Below, piece after piece: positions 47,312 to 59,620 of a stretch of DNA of 64,000 nt. A program made the position numbers and the translations under genes. Source of the stretch: Cynocephalus volans (taxonomy: Eukaryota > Chordata > Mammalia > Dermoptera > Cynocephalidae); the NCBI RefSeq assembly GCF_027409185.1, contig NC_084464.1, positions 46,599,095 through 46,663,094 on the forward strand, written 5' to 3'. The notes below the pieces were generated by a model. That model had not been told where the DNA came from. It searched no databases and worked only from the letters and a program-made list of their open reading frames with translations. Numbering within the stretch: position 1 is the first letter of the stretch; every line of letters begins with the position of its first letter.

Positions 47312-47665
47312 ATGGAGATCGGGCCCGCTCCCCCAGCGCCGGATTGTAAATTCCTGCAGGCAGCAGCCCGGCAGCCTGGGGAGGGGGCCGCCGCGCCCGG
47401 GCGCGCAGGGGGAGCGGCCGCCGCGCCAAGGCCCCATTTGAAAGAAAAAAAGGGCACGAAAAAAGAGGTGGTGGAGAAGGAGGAGGGGGAGGAGGACGAA
47501 AACGAAAAGGAGCGAGAAGAGGAGGAGAAACAGGAGGAGGAGGAGAAAAGCGAAGAAAAAGAGACGGAGCCTGAGAGACGGAGAAAGAGCGAGAGAGGAA
47601 GAAAGAGAGGCAGAAAGGGCGTGTTTCTGGCTCTTCGAATCCCCTCCCCTTTCTCAGGTCCCTAG
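47312..47665 (+). other. Possible upstream ORF (117 codons) in SCUBE3 leader
   Basis: A true ATG at 47312 opens 117 codons ending at a TAG at 47663-47665, 383 nt before the SCUBE3 start. The first 43 residues are Ala/Pro/Gly-rich. The next 60 are almost entirely Lys, Glu, Arg and Asp, a result of the underlying polypurine tract, and the end is short and hydrophobic. The start context is weak (T at -3, G at +4). It resembles no protein family I know. If the transcript starts upstream of 47312 this would be an upstream ORF able to reduce SCUBE3 translation; if it starts later, the frame is only base composition. Confidence 0.3.
47441..47620 (+). repeat. Polypurine tract (GA-rich) in SCUBE3 leader
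   Basis: About 180 bases are nearly all A and G on the + strand, with repeated GGAGGA and GAAAGA motifs and scattered CpG. It lies 430-610 bp upstream of the start codon, inside the CpG island. Such strand asymmetry can form triplex or G-quadruplex structures and often marks 5' leaders. Confidence 0.8.
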
Positions 47666-48048
47666 CTCGGGCTCTACGCGATCTCGGGCTGCAGCTTTCT
47701 CCAGGCGAAGCTGGGAATTGGGTGGGATTCTACGGAGCAGCCCCGCCGCCGCTAGCAGATCCCGGCTTGGAGAGGGCGAGGGTTCCCTTCAGTCAGTCGC
47801 GTCGGGCGCCCCTCGCCTGGTCGCGCTCTCCGTCTCGCTCTCCCCGACGTCCGGCCGGGAGGAGCGGGCAGCATCGGGAGCCTCCCGCTGAGGGCGCCGC
47901 GGTCTGCGCCTAGCGCCTGCAGCCCCCAGTCCGGCCCCGGCGGGGTGCCCCCTCCTTTTCCTTCTCCGCGCTCGGGGACCCGGCCGGGTTCCGCCCTCCC
48001 CGGGCTGCGAGACCGGCCCCTGCGGCCGGGCCGCCCGTAGCTCCAACC

Positions 48049-48142
48049 ATGGGCTCCAACCACGGGCGCGTGCCCGGGCTCTGCCTGCTCCTCCTGCTGC
48101 TGGTCCACGCCCGCGCCGCCCAGCACAGCAAAGCCGCGCAAG
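48049..48142 (+). CDS. SCUBE3: SCUBE3 coding exon 1: start codon and signal peptide
   Basis: SCUBE3 is a secreted, cell-surface-associated glycoprotein (signal peptide, nine EGF-like repeats, spacer, cysteine-rich repeats, CUB domain). It is known from the family to act as a co-receptor or ligand in BMP and TGF-beta signalling. This exon encodes 31 residues plus the first base of codon 32. The peptide has a short N-region, a Leu-rich core (LCLLLLLLV, residues 11-19) and an ARAAQ cleavage region near residue 24, as expected for a signal peptide. It ends HSKAAQ, close to the human SCUBE3 N-terminus as I remember it. The ATG at 48049 has a strong context (A at -3, G at +4) and lies in a CpG island. 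The donor GTAAGG begins at 48143 and leaves phase 1, matching exon 2. Compared with the remembered human protein, Asn-His is inserted after Met-Gly-Ser. Confidence 0.95.
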
Positions 48143-50807
48143 GTAAGGAAGGAGGGGCGCGCGGCCGCCAGGCTTCCCCGGCTGTGCGGCCCGAGGGCCG
48201 GGGAGCGATTTCCGAGGGGCAGGGCAGGTGCTGGGAAGCGTGCTGCTGTCAGGACCCAGCCCTGTGCACCCGGACTCCCCGGTTGAGGGCCTGACCTCTG
48301 GGCGCTGCGCCCCGAGCGAAAAGCTGGAGGAGCCAGGGACCGCACGGATGAGTGAGAAGTTTTGGGGGGCAGTGGGCAAAAGTGGTCACGCACCTCAGAG
48401 TTCTGCCCGACTTCATTGCTACCCCCCAGCATCTTGGAAAGACTTCTTGTTCTCCACAGTCTGAGAGAATCTTCTCTCAAACATTGCCAGAAACTTAAGT
48501 TGTGGCCTGGAGAGACTGAGGGAATAAAAACTTTTCAGCCATGCTATATATTTCTTCCTCTCACCCCCAACCCGCAAGCAAAGTTAGAAATTTCGAAGTT
48601 GCTGCCTTATCAGTAGAAAAATGTTAAAGAAAAATAGGATCTTTTAGGGAAAAACCAACTCGCCTCTCACCGTCCGGATGGTAGGGGGCTGAAGAAGAGA
48701 AGAAAACTTCGGTGACTGACTCCCAGCAAGAATGTTGCGTTTCTGCCTCTTTTGGGGGAAATCCCTTTCGTCTTGCATGGCTTTCATTTCTTATCATAAT
48801 ATTTATTTATTAAGGCCTTGGGTTTCCAATTCCACTTAAATCCAGGTCGGAATTGCATTAAAATAACAAAGTAAAATTCCAGGCTGGGGAGATCTGACAG
48901 ATTCCTCTGGGAATTAGAGACAGGGAGGCCTCCTGCCCCTGTCCCTGACCCCGAGCTCATCGCCTGGCCAGTCCCAAGGCTGTGCTGGCAGAAACCAGGC
49001 TGGTGTGCCACAGTTCTCTTGGGACAGCCTCCTCTCCCCCTTGACCTCTTGCTGCACCCCTCCCCCCATCGTGTCCTCACCAAGAGATTTATATAGACAA
49101 AAAGAAAATTCATCCTGGCAGGGGTTTGCCTGGGAGGATATGATTCTGCCTATTTTCCCAGGGTCTCCTGAAGCTGGAGGGGGTGAGGAGGAGGCTAAGC
49201 CAGAAAGAAAGTTGAACTTGGGAGTTGGGGAAGCCTGAGTGTCCAGCAATCAGCTCGCTGTGTCCGGGAACCTGAGTGCTTGGCTCTTAAGAGGCTCTGT
49301 GTACTGGATGGGCTCCCACTCTGTTGAAAGGAAGGTGCTATATAAATGCCTCCCCCCTCTCCCAAAACACTCCCTCTTCAGCTAAACTCTTCTCTCTCCA
49401 ACCTGTTCTTTAACAGAACCAAAACACTAGAGACCCTCAGCTGTCAAATATCAGACCCCACCCCCACATCCTTGCAACCCCAAACTGCCTCTTCTCCAGT
49501 CCTAGTTCCAGACAGCCTGCCACCACTGCCACCCCTAGCCTGGGAGCAGCCCCTCTCCTCACTGTGGATTTGCTTGTGTTTTCATAAACAAAGCTGGCTT
49601 TTGTAGTGCGTGCTGACTTACTCATAACATGGAATTAGCTAGGGAGTTTAGTCTGAAGGAAGGAACAGATTTCATGCAGTAATCTAGAGACAAGATAAGG
49701 GCCTCTTTCAAGTTGGAGCCAGTGTCTTTAGTGGCCTAGTGAGGCTAGGGAGCTGGAGGCAAAAGGAGTAGCACCGTATTCAAGGGGGACCCAGGGGCAG
49801 ATGGGACAGGTGCCATCAAGCCAAGGCTCTCAAGCCTGAGAGATCAGCCCATAGTTCAGGGACAGAAGGAGTCAGAATCCCTCTAAGGTACTCCAGGGCT
49901 TCCCCTTTCATTGGACACCATGCTGGGTGCTGGGGGAAAGGCTGCGGGAGTGGAGAAAGAACTTACAGACTAGTAGTTTTGTACACTGCTTATCTCATTC
50001 ACAAGCCATACTTGCTCTGACTGGACTGCAGTTAGCTTGTTGTCTTCCTTCTTTCTGATCCTTGAGTCTAGCTTAGTATAGAATGGAAGCCTCTCATTGA
50101 CCCTACTGTTCAGGAAATCTATAAACCCTGTCTCCCAGAGGTTGCCTAACAACAGATTTGCTGGGTTAGAGGTATGTCTGTGCACCCAAATCTGCAGGCA
50201 GATGCAGGTAGGACAAGTACTGACTGAGCCAAGCAGCCTTTCGGCCTTACCCATAGACAGAGTATTATGGACACCGGGGAGGCCTCCTCTTTCCCCAAAC
50301 ATCTCCCAGATATCACCAGTGCCAGAAAGTATGCCTTTAATACCACATGCTTTTTAATGAAGCTGTAGCAGGTCTTTAAAATACAAATACCCTTGGCGAG
50401 TATCTTGCACAGTTACTACACCTCTGGGGATATCTGGTTCTCTCCCTTATTACCAGAGATTCCCACGGCAGAAAAACCAAAGTCCTGTGGAATGGGGAGG
50501 TGGGGCTGAGGGAGGAAGTAAGCTCTAAATGTAAAGGTGAGTGTGTGAGAGGTTCACCAAGATCCCCCACAGGCAACATAGCTGGGTGTCTGTCTATTGA
50601 GAATTAGTCGTGAATACTGATGGTTTTGCATCTGGAAGAACTGTATGTGGATGAGTGGGGTGGGTGAGCCTGTGTGGCTGGGAGTGAGTGAACATGAGGG
50701 TACATGGTTTTGAGTGCTTTTCAAGTGCCTGTCTGTGTATTTTAAAGTAGACAGACTGGATAACCAAGATAATTGTTAACTTAAAAGCATTAATTTGCTT
50801 TCCTTTT

Positions 50808-50830
50808 GGGGGGGTGGGGGGTGGCGGGGG
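50808..50830 (+). repeat. G-run with quadruplex potential
   Basis: Four G-runs separated by T or TGGC (runs of 7, 6, 2 and 5) occur within 23 bases of intron 1, on the transcribed sense strand. They would form an RNA or DNA quadruplex by simple pattern rules. Confidence 0.6.
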
Positions 50831-51838
50831 CAGCAGTGGGTTAAAAAGACCCAATCCTCGGGGCTCAGGTTACAGCTGAATGAAAAGGTCTCCCAGCCTC
50901 CAAGTAAACTTGTCCCTAGGGATGGCTTGGGACAGCCAGCTTGGCCATTTAGTTTACCTGGTAGTTTTCTCTCCTCTTTAGGGATAGAGTTTTGATAAAA
51001 CTTGTGTATTTAGAATTTCCAAGTAACACCACTCCCGGGACTGAGAGCGTTCATGCAGTGGCAAACAGTGTCTCTCTGTCTCGGTGCGTCTCTCCGTGTC
51101 TCTGTCTGGGTGTATGTGTCTCTTTCTTTCCCCCACCCCTCTCTTCCTCTTTAATGTGGCTGTTTCCTCTCCTCCCCGCTTCCCTCGGCTCCTGTGGCCA
51201 GCTCTTACAGTGAGGGGACTGTTCCTCCTAGCCCCTCCCTCCAAAATATGAAATGAAAACCGTAACCGTGTCAGCGGGTGAGGGTGGCCCCGTGGGCAGT
51301 CGGCTACTGCCTGTGCTCCATCCAGGCCACACTGGAGAGAGAGAGAGTGAGTCCCTACTCTTGGAGCCTGATCTTTAATCAGTTCCCTCTAAGTCCCCCC
51401 TCCTCATTTTTCCAGAAGAGTGGAGAAGGGGGGTGGACTGCTTAGAAATTCCTCAGGAATCCCTTTGACCTCTCTTCTCATAGTGACATGTCTCCCGGGA
51501 GTGGGGAAAGCCCGGGAGTGGGGAATGCCTGGGGCTGGGGGAGTACAGAAACTTTTCCCTGTTTTCTACCCCTTACTTCTCATCTCCTTGAGTCTCTGCA
51601 GGGTGGAATGAGAGAGAGGGAACTAGAAGACACTGAGGTCAGAATTACTACAGGCAGAGAAAGAAGAAAGTCATCAGCAACCCTCAGATGAGATTGTTTT
51701 CTGAAACCTTCAGGAATCTGAGAGCATGAGAACTGGTTTGAGATGTGAGCGACTGGGACCTGTTGTAAAAGGAGCTGGCCCTGGGTGTGAGTTTGGGAAT
51801 GCAAAGTGTGCATGCATATGCATTTCTCCGGGGGGGGG

Positions 51839-52048
<210 letters not shown>

Positions 52049-53879
52049 AGTGTTCCGGTGAGAGGAAAGAGGAGTAGGGCAATGTGCGTTTTGTTTTATT
52101 TGGAGAAATGAAGAAGTGGAATGGCTTGGTCCATTGCCTTGAACTGAGGGTTGGGGGGGAAGGGAACGAATGGCTTTAGACCCTCTTGGGAAGATGGAAG
52201 TGGAGGAGCTTGCTTTCTAAACCCACCCCAGTCCCTACCCCAGGCTCTGGTCCCCACAGGTTAGGGTGTGGGCCTCCTTTGACATCCTGTACCCCTAGCA
52301 CATGACCACTTGTTAGAAAGAGTCCCTGTCAGGGCTGGAAACTGCAGAACTGGTTCTGAGGCTGGCAGTGCCCGCAAGAGGCCCAGACCTGGGAACAGCT
52401 TCTTCAGGCTCAGTTAAAAGACAGCAATCTGGAAATAGAAGGACTGCTGGGCCTGGAGGGGAAGAAGTGAAACAACAGCCAACCCAGGGATGTTTGGAGG
52501 GTGGAGGAACTAGTCACCTGGGACATGAACTCCCCTTTCCCTCACTAGCCCCTCTGTCACCAGACTAGCTACTCTTTCCTTCCCATGCCCACACACTGCC
52601 AGCCGCAGGTGGTACTGGGTGCATGGAAGCTGGTGAGTGGCTGGTGCCAGTGAGTTTAGACAAATGCAGAACCTAAGGATTGAGGCCTCTGAGGAAATCA
52701 TTGAAATTCTCTTCCTCACTTGTAAAGTATCAGTAGGGTCCCTTGCAGCTTTGAGATTCTGCACATCTCATCAAAATCCTTCCTGCTGAAGGAAAAAGAC
52801 GATGAACCAAGCCTCAGTCCTGCAGCTGGGCCTCCCCTGGTTACTCACCTAAATCTCAAGCATTCTCCTCCCTGGACTCTGCTCCACTTCTGCCAGTCTA
52901 GATGACTTGGCTACTCTTCCTATCTTCCGCCACCCCAGTTTCTTGGGGCCCCAAGTACCTATTGGTTATTACTATGTCCTTAAGTGAGTATTTACCCCCG
53001 GAAACAGCCCCCAAAGAATACATATGTGTTTCTGTGTATGTATCCAACAAAGTTGGGAAGTAGAGCTGAAATGTCCATGTTGCGGGAACTGAATATTCTC
53101 GGGGCTGGGCCCCAGGCCTTGCTCCCACACCACATATTTCCAGCTCTAAGGCTAGCCCTCTGTATTCTGTCCTACCCTAGGTGGCTCCCCTCTTCAGATC
53201 AAGGCACTGCTTTGTGGTTGTGATTAGATGCTGCAATTTGCCTGCACAGGCAAGATGATGACCCCATAAATAGGGTGCTGTGGCCTCGCTCTTCCCTATG
53301 GTTTTCCCTGTGGCTATAACCATAGCCCTAGAGAGCTGTGGGGTTTGGGTTTCAGAGCCCCATACCAGGCACTCTTCAGGTCTGGTCACTGACAGTGACA
53401 AGCTGAGGAAAGACCTGGGCAGGAGCTTCTGGGCTGGAGGGAAGATTCAGGATAAGGAAACAGATCTAAGGATCCTTGGGTGAGGGTAGAGGATCAGGAT
53501 ATGTGAGCACGGGGGAGAGGGCTGGGAGAAGGGGAGAGCTTAAAGGGTAGACCCTGGGGAGCAGGTTTACAGAGAGGACGTTTTTACAAGTTTCTAATTA
53601 TATTTATTTGGAGTTTTCCTCTGGTGGTTTGAAGCTGTTAACAGCAGGAACCTGTATCCCTGGTGTTTGTTTTTGTTTCTAACCAGCTGCTTGGCCCCAG
53701 CATAGTGAATCCAAGGGCAGGCAACACCTGCCCACTGCCGCACCGCCCACCCCTTCCTTATTGCAACTGTGTGTGCACCCTCCCTGCGCACTATTCAGCC
53801 CTGCTGTCCTCTTTGCTGCCCCCATGCCCAAAGCCTCAGAGCATCTCCATGCCTACTGTTCATTTCCTACCAGGATCCA

Positions 53880-54195
53880 TCTAAATTTCAGTTACATTCC
53901 ATTCCATGGTTATGTATTGGATGCTTGCTTCATGCGGAACTAAGTGCTGAGTTGGGGGGTGAGGCACAACAATGACTAAGGCATGGATTCCTCCCTCAAG
54001 TGCTTAGAGAAAAGAGCAGGTAGTGAGAGAGCACTGGACTCGGAGTCAGAAGACTTGGGTCCTGGCTCTACACTAGCTATTTGCTCTTTCCCCAGATACC
54101 TTCACTGACCTTCAGTTTTTTCTCATCTGTTTAAGAAGATACAGGACCATTTGAGGACCAAATGAAATAACCTATGTGAAGAAACTTCATGCACT
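53880..54195 (+). mobile_element. L2-like end followed by MIR in intron 1
   Basis: An L2-like piece (TATTGGATGCTTGCTTCATG, about 53905-54005) is followed by a sense MIR (GAGCACTGGACTCGGAGTCA, GGTCCTGGCTCTACACTAGC). Confidence 0.7.
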
Positions 54196-55379
54196 TTGTA
54201 TAATTATATAAATCTTACACCACAGTTTTTTATTTTGTTATATTTTCAGTGAATTTGGAGAGATAAGACTAATAATCATGAAGCCAGATCCTATCTCTGC
54301 CCATTGCTTGCCTCTCTGCCCCTCATTCTTCCCCCTACCTCACTAACCCCTACCCATCCTCTAAAGGCCTCTGACTCATGAGTGTTGGTTTTGTCCACAC
54401 TGAAAGGGAGAACATTTTTGTCCTTTTAGGGGTACATTCAAATGACCAAGGAGCTGGATTTGGGGTAAGGTAGGACATCAAAGGGAAACTCATCAGGGCC
54501 CCCTGATAGATGATAAGGTTCTTAGGATCAGCCCTCTCCCTTTAGATAACCAAGCACCAAGTGCTTTTCCCAGCTGTTCAGTTGAGCAAGCTAAACTTGT
54601 GTGAGAGGAAAGGGTTCCTTTTTAAAAGGAAGAGAGTACTCTTGTCTCCTCTCCTTGGGGTCAAGAGGCGGACATTTGCATGGTTTCCTGGACTCTCTCT
54701 AGGCCTTCCTCACCCCTGCCTAAGCTTTGTACAAGCTGAAGATGGGCCCAGGCTACAGCTGAGGTCACAGAGCCCCAGCCAGTCACTACTTGGGAAGACA
54801 GCTTGGGAAGCTGGGTGCTGCCAGTTTCCTTAGTTGCCATTTGATCTAGAGTTCAAGAAGATGTGCACGGATATGGCTGCATGTGCACACGGTGGAGGTT
54901 AGGATGTTATGGACAGAGCCTGGGCTGGTTCTATTCTGGATGCTACTTAGATGTGGATGGCAACAATGGAGGTAAGAATGAGGGAACAGATCAGGAGCAG
55001 CAAGAGAATGCCAGTCTCAGGTGGCCCCTGGTGCCCCATCATCAGGTGTTAGTATTGAGGATGGGGAACATCTGTCTGAGAGGGGTGCTCTTGAGAGATG
55101 CCTGTAGCAGTCTCAGATGATGTCTGAGACCCTGAGATTTTATAATTCATTGGCCCCAGTCTCTTCTGGCCCTAGCAGTCATCAAATAGGTGCCCTTAAA
55201 CAGGTACTACCCTTCTTTGAGTTTCCTGTCTCCCTACTCTTAAGATTAGAGTTTCTGGGACTTCCCTCCACACACAACTGATGTGGATTCACAGGAGAAT
55301 AAAGAAGCAAGCTTTTTCTCTGAGGTAGTACAGAGCAGAGGGGATGCCGTAGATATTGACTTCATCCACTCACCCACCA

Positions 55380-55870
55380 ATCCATCTCTCCATGCATTTA
55401 TTCATCAATCTACCCATCTGTTTAACAAACATTTACTAAATCCCTTCAGTGTAGAATGAGTTTGTCTTGTTCATTGCTGAATCCGCAGCACCTAGCACAG
55501 AACTTGGCATGTTGCAAGTGCTCAATAACTATTTGTTGAATGGCTGAATATGCTCAACTCTATTCCAGATGCTGCATGGGTCTCAGAGCTTCAGAAGCCA
55601 TTGTCTCAAGGAGGTTATAGCTTCAGTAGGAGGATAATACACATAAACTAAAAGTTAAATAATGGTACAAGGTAGCATATAGGAGGCATCACAAAACAAT
55701 GACCAGTCAGGTGATCAGAGAACCTGACAATAAAAGCCTTAGGAGTTTGGGGAAAGAGTAGATCAGAGAAGGATGGAGCAGTCACAGGTATCTTCACAGT
55801 GGTGGCACCTGAACTAGGTCCTCAATGATGGGTGAGATTTGAAGACATTTTAGAAGAGGAAAATTTAAAA
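55380..55870. mobile_element. Nested L2 fragments in intron 1
   Basis: An antisense L2 is split at 55443-55545 by a sense L2 3' end (ATCCGCAGCACCTAGCACAG, GTGCTCAATAACTATTTGTT). The outer L2 resumes with ATGCTCAACTCTATTCCAGA. Confidence 0.65.
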
Positions 55871-56829
55871 AAGAAGAGGAAAATAAATACAAGAGTGAGG
55901 CAGACATACTATACATCCTGAGCTAGCCTGGCTGGGGCAAGAAGGATGTCACAACCATGTGGGTACATTAGGACACCAGGCAGGCTGCTTCTGACCTTCT
56001 CACTGGGCCCATCAAATTTGCCCACAACTAACCCTACCCCTGTGAGTGGTCAGGTAACTACTGTAGTAATGTGAAGGTAGGGTGGACTCTACCTAGAGGT
56101 GTCTGCTTGTCCGCAGCCTGCATCCCTGCTCGTTTTCATTTGTTGTTATTCCTGAGCTTGGCCTGCGCAAAACTGAAATAGATGAAGTGTGTCCTTGGGG
56201 GTTTTCCTGTTTCCCTTTGGGGGTACACTTCTCCATCCTCAGAAAGGAATCTTAGGACTGCCTATGTTACAGTCACCATTTCTGGTCTACCCTCTGACCT
56301 TCATATCCCCCTTCCCATCCCACCCTTCCTCTATACATTTGGCAGAGTATATGGAGTGCTCTGCTAAGTGTTAAAGCAAATTCAGAAGAAATGTCAGATG
56401 GTGCTGAGAAAAGCTGCTGCAGTTCCAGACCTGTGTCTTCCTGCCAGGAGACGGTGAGACAGTAAGGTCTCGATCGTCTGTGGTATATCTTCAGCTGCCA
56501 CTCTCCCCCACTTCAACTTTTGTTCCAGCCCAGTGCCTGGGGTGGAGGTGGGGTCTCTGTAGCCTTCACAAAGGATGGTGGAGGGCGGCTTTTGGGTTCC
56601 CAGTTGGCCTCTCACCCAGTTCACCCCCCTGCCTGGGCAATTCCCAGCATGGGTGGAGTAGGCAATGGAGCAGGCACCTTCAGGGATGTGACTCTCCCAA
56701 ATCCTCTGTATCATCACATGCTCCCCTGGTCTGCACTTCCCCATAGTAGGCCTGAAATGGGGCTTTGATAAAGGGGAGGGAGGAGGGAGTTCAGAAAGGA
56801 TACTAGGGAGAAAGTTGGAAGGAAGGAAT

Positions 56830-57060
56830 AATAATAATAAAAGCAAACCTTTATGGAGCACTTACTATATGCCCGCACTGCAGTGCTAAGTATTTGATGA
56901 GTATTAACTCATTTGATACTCATGGCAGCCCTGTGGGGAAGTGCTATGATGATTATTATTCCCATTTACAGAGGGAACAGGTGAGTTCGGAGGCTGGCCC
57001 AGCACCACACAGACATGCATGGAGCTGGCATTTGAATGGACACAGTGCCACTCCAGAACC
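56830..57060 (-). mobile_element. MIR SINE in intron 1
   Basis: Antisense MIR: GGAGCACTTACTATATGCCC, ATTAACTCATTTGATACTCA and CCCATTTACAGAGGGAACAG. Confidence 0.8.
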
Positions 57061-57149
57061 CTTTCTCTTAAATACTCTCTCATGTTGTTGCTCCATGGTC
57101 TCTTCCCAGTTTGGGAAAATAGTTTATTCACGTTACCTGAATTAGGAAA

Positions 57150-57288
57150 GGGAGACAGACAGCAGCCCCAGCCTCACCCTGGAGATCCAGATTCAGCTGG
57201 TCTGGGAGTGCCTAGACATTCACATTTTAAAAAGGTCCCCAGGGAAGTCCTGTGTGCAACCAGGATTGAGAACCACTGATCTAAACCA
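57150..57288 (-). mobile_element. MER5A fragment in intron 1
   Basis: GAGATCCAGATTCAGCTGGT, CTAGACATTCACATTTTAAA and GGATTGAGAACCACTGATC fit MER5A. Confidence 0.75.
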
Positions 57289-57639
57289 GTCCATGCCCAA
57301 CAGCATCAACTCATTTGCCAGCCAGTAGACACCTGCACCCTGAGAGAATAAGCTAAGATGAGACTATGCCCATGAGTGTTCAAGGGATCCCTGCAGGGAT
57401 GAATTCTGGTTTGGCGGGTGTGGTTGGAGGGAACTCTGGAATAATGAACTGGCAAAAGGAGGAGATGCTGGATATAATTTGGGGCACTATTTCACAGTTG
57501 TGCCTTAGACCTGTTCTCCTTTGAAAGATTCCAACCAAGGAATTGAAGAGTCCCTTCCTCAGCAAGTGCCCAACCAAGTGAGGAAACGTGAACACATTAC
57601 ATGAGATGGCTTTAAAGTATTAGTACAGCAACTCAGTAA

Positions 57640-58040
57640 TAGCTGCAAGTGAGCTGCAAACTGAGTACCCCAGGACCAGGAATTCACCAGGAACAGGGCT
57701 TACTAGGAAGAGCTTTTGAGAATACAGTTTTGAGCCATATTTGGAAAGCTGAGCACAGTGTCTGGAGGAGAAAAGAGAGGAATACATCATGTGAAGAATG
57801 AGATATGTACAAATGTGTGGAAAGTAGTAGAATGGTTAGGTGTTGTAGAGGGAATAGGAGGGAGATAAAGTCTTCCAGAGCAGAGACTCTGCTGAAGAGG
57901 GATAAGCATTGTGAGCAGGGAGACGGAGGAGAGGGGTAAGATGATGGGAAAAGCCCAGTTGCTGGAGGGGTCTAAAGGCTCTGCCAGGAGGCCTAGGTTT
58001 GCTGTGATCAGCATCAAGGTCTGCTTTAGTACTGGTGAGC
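57640..58040 (-). mobile_element. L2-like fragment in intron 1
   Basis: An antisense L2-like layout with AATGGTTAGGTGTTGTAGAG and GAGACGGAGGAGAGGGGTAA. It is less certain than other L2 calls here. Confidence 0.45.
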
Positions 58041-58214
58041 ATTGAATGGGAGGCAAAGGGAAGAAGTGGGAGCCCAGATAGCCTGATGCAGGTCCTAATG
58101 AAGCACCAGCTGATTCAGAGACAGCCGCATATCTCTGAGATGGCCCCCCAAGGAGGAGCTTCCAGATTAGTTTCCATGTCGCCAGGCCAGAGGTATCCCT
58201 TATTCAGAATTTGT

Positions 58215-58420
58215 AGAGCAGTGCTGTCCAATGGAACTTTCTGTGATGTTGGAAATGTTCCATATCTGTGCTGTCCCCTATGGTACCCACTAGCCACACA
58301 TAGCTATTAAGTATTTTGCCTGTGGCTAGTGCAAATGAGGAAGTGAATTTTAAATTAACATAAATAGCCATGTGTGGCTAGTGGCTATCATTTTGGACAG
58401 CACCATCCTAGAGCATCTAT
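58215..58420 (+). mobile_element. MER58-like hAT element in intron 1
   Basis: Inverted ends CAGTGCTGTCCAATGGAACT and ATCATTTTGGACAGCACCAT enclose TAGCCACACATAGCTATTAA and TAGCCATGTGTGGCTAGTGG. The palindromic ends are clear. Confidence 0.7.
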
Positions 58421-58439
58421 TGTCTGAATCAATGATTTC

Positions 58440-58650
58440 ATGCTTATCATCTCAAGCTTCCTATGTTGGGAACTTACTGTATACCACACACTTTATTAGG
58501 CACTTTGTAGAAATTATCTTATCAACTGCTCACAGCCTTGCATAAGGAGGTATTATCATCCCCATTTTAAAGGGAAGGAGATAGAAAATAAGAAAAGCCT
58601 CCCTAGAGAGTGACAGAGCTAGATTTGAATCTGGGACTGACGGTTCCAGT
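58440..58650 (-). mobile_element. MIR SINE in intron 1
   Basis: Antisense MIR: AACTTACTGTATACCACACA, TATTAGGCACTTTGTAG and CCCCATTTTAAAGGGAAGGA. Confidence 0.75.
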
Positions 58651-59119
58651 GCTCATGCTCTCCTCCAGTATGGACAGACTGATTCTCCACGTAGTCTCTT
58701 ACCATCTATAAGGTCCCTCTTGCTTTTGCTGTACCAGTCTTCCATGCCTCCTCTTCTCCAATCTTTCACTTTGGGATGACTTCCCAGGGTGGGCCAGCAG
58801 GCGGACACCATGACTAAGAGCCTGAGAGAAGTGGAGAGTAAGTGTGGACAGAGGCTCCCAGCACTCAGAATCACTGGGCATGATGGGTGGCTGTAGAGGA
58901 GTTGAAGAGAGTTGAAAGGCAGTGCAGAGCTGAGTAGAAGCCTAGAAGATTTGAGTTCTCTTCTTAGCCCCAGGAAACTTCAGACCTGCTGCCTAAGTAC
59001 TTCTCAAAGCATAAAAGCAGAGGACAGATAACTGTTTCAAACTAAGACTCAAGGGCATCTATAAATTGGAGAGGTGACTGGTCTACTCAACCATTCATTC
59101 AGTAAAAATGTATCAACCA

Positions 59120-59620
59120 CCTTAAGGATTTGGATTCAATAGGTCTACAATAAGGCCTGAGAATCTGTTAAAAACCCAGGCAATTCTACAGCCCATAGAT
59201 CACACGTGGAAGTCAGATTGTCTTGGTTTCAAATCCCATCTCTTTACATGCAGGTTGCTACTTATTATACTTGGGTTTTCCAGTTCAGAGCTAGAAGTAA
59301 TTTCCTTTTCTCATCTTCCCTGTAATACAGGTTCCCTGGCATTTGAAAAAATACTGATGGTCAGGCCCTTGCCCAGGCTAGTTGACTAGAATCTTTGGGG
59401 TGGGGCTTGGGCATCTCCTAGGGGAGTTGGTTCTGATGTGCAGGGTTGAGGACCCACTTACCTTATTTCTAATGCCTTCATGGAACCCACCACATCCTAC
59501 TTCGTGTTACTTGTCTCTCCTTTTGGTTGGCTGTCACCTTTGAGGCTCCACAGCCCCCAGTATAGTGCCTTTCACAAGCACACTCAATAAAGCATTTTCA
59601 ACTGAATGAAACATTTTTCC
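59120..59620. mobile_element. MER5A piece and L2 3' end in intron 1
   Basis: MER5A-like GATTCAATAGGTCTACAATA at 59125-59200, and a sense L2 3' end at 59460-59620 (TGCCTTCATGGAACCCACCA, AGTGCCTTTCACAAGCACAC, TCAATAAAGCATTTTCAACT). Confidence 0.65.

Larger units (their letters stand above)
46918..48350 (+). promoter_or_regulatory. SCUBE3: SCUBE3 CpG-island promoter and 5' leader
   Basis: From about 46.92 kb the sequence becomes GC-rich with frequent CpG and stays so through exon 1 until about 48.35 kb, while flanking DNA has almost none. The block surrounds the SCUBE3 start codon. I see no TATA box at a convincing position. There is a GC-box-like CCGCCC at its left edge and an inverted CCAAT (ATTGG) near 47.715 kb. 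The transcription start cannot be fixed from sequence; the purine-rich section at 47.44-47.62 kb is probably transcribed leader. Two GCGGCCGC sites fall inside (about 47.41 and 48.16 kb). Long open frames on the opposite strand here follow from base composition and are not called as genes. Confidence 0.85.

Noticed and set aside
46902..47457. Several overlapping 110-180 residue frames on both strands at the island's left part
   Set aside because: Same base-composition effect, with many starting at non-ATG codons and no recognised domain.
47752..48480. Long open frames (up to 242 residues) on the minus strand across SCUBE3 exon 1
   Set aside because: High GC content removes stop codons; the frames are Arg/Pro/Gly-rich, overlap each other and lie opposite the known exon and promoter.
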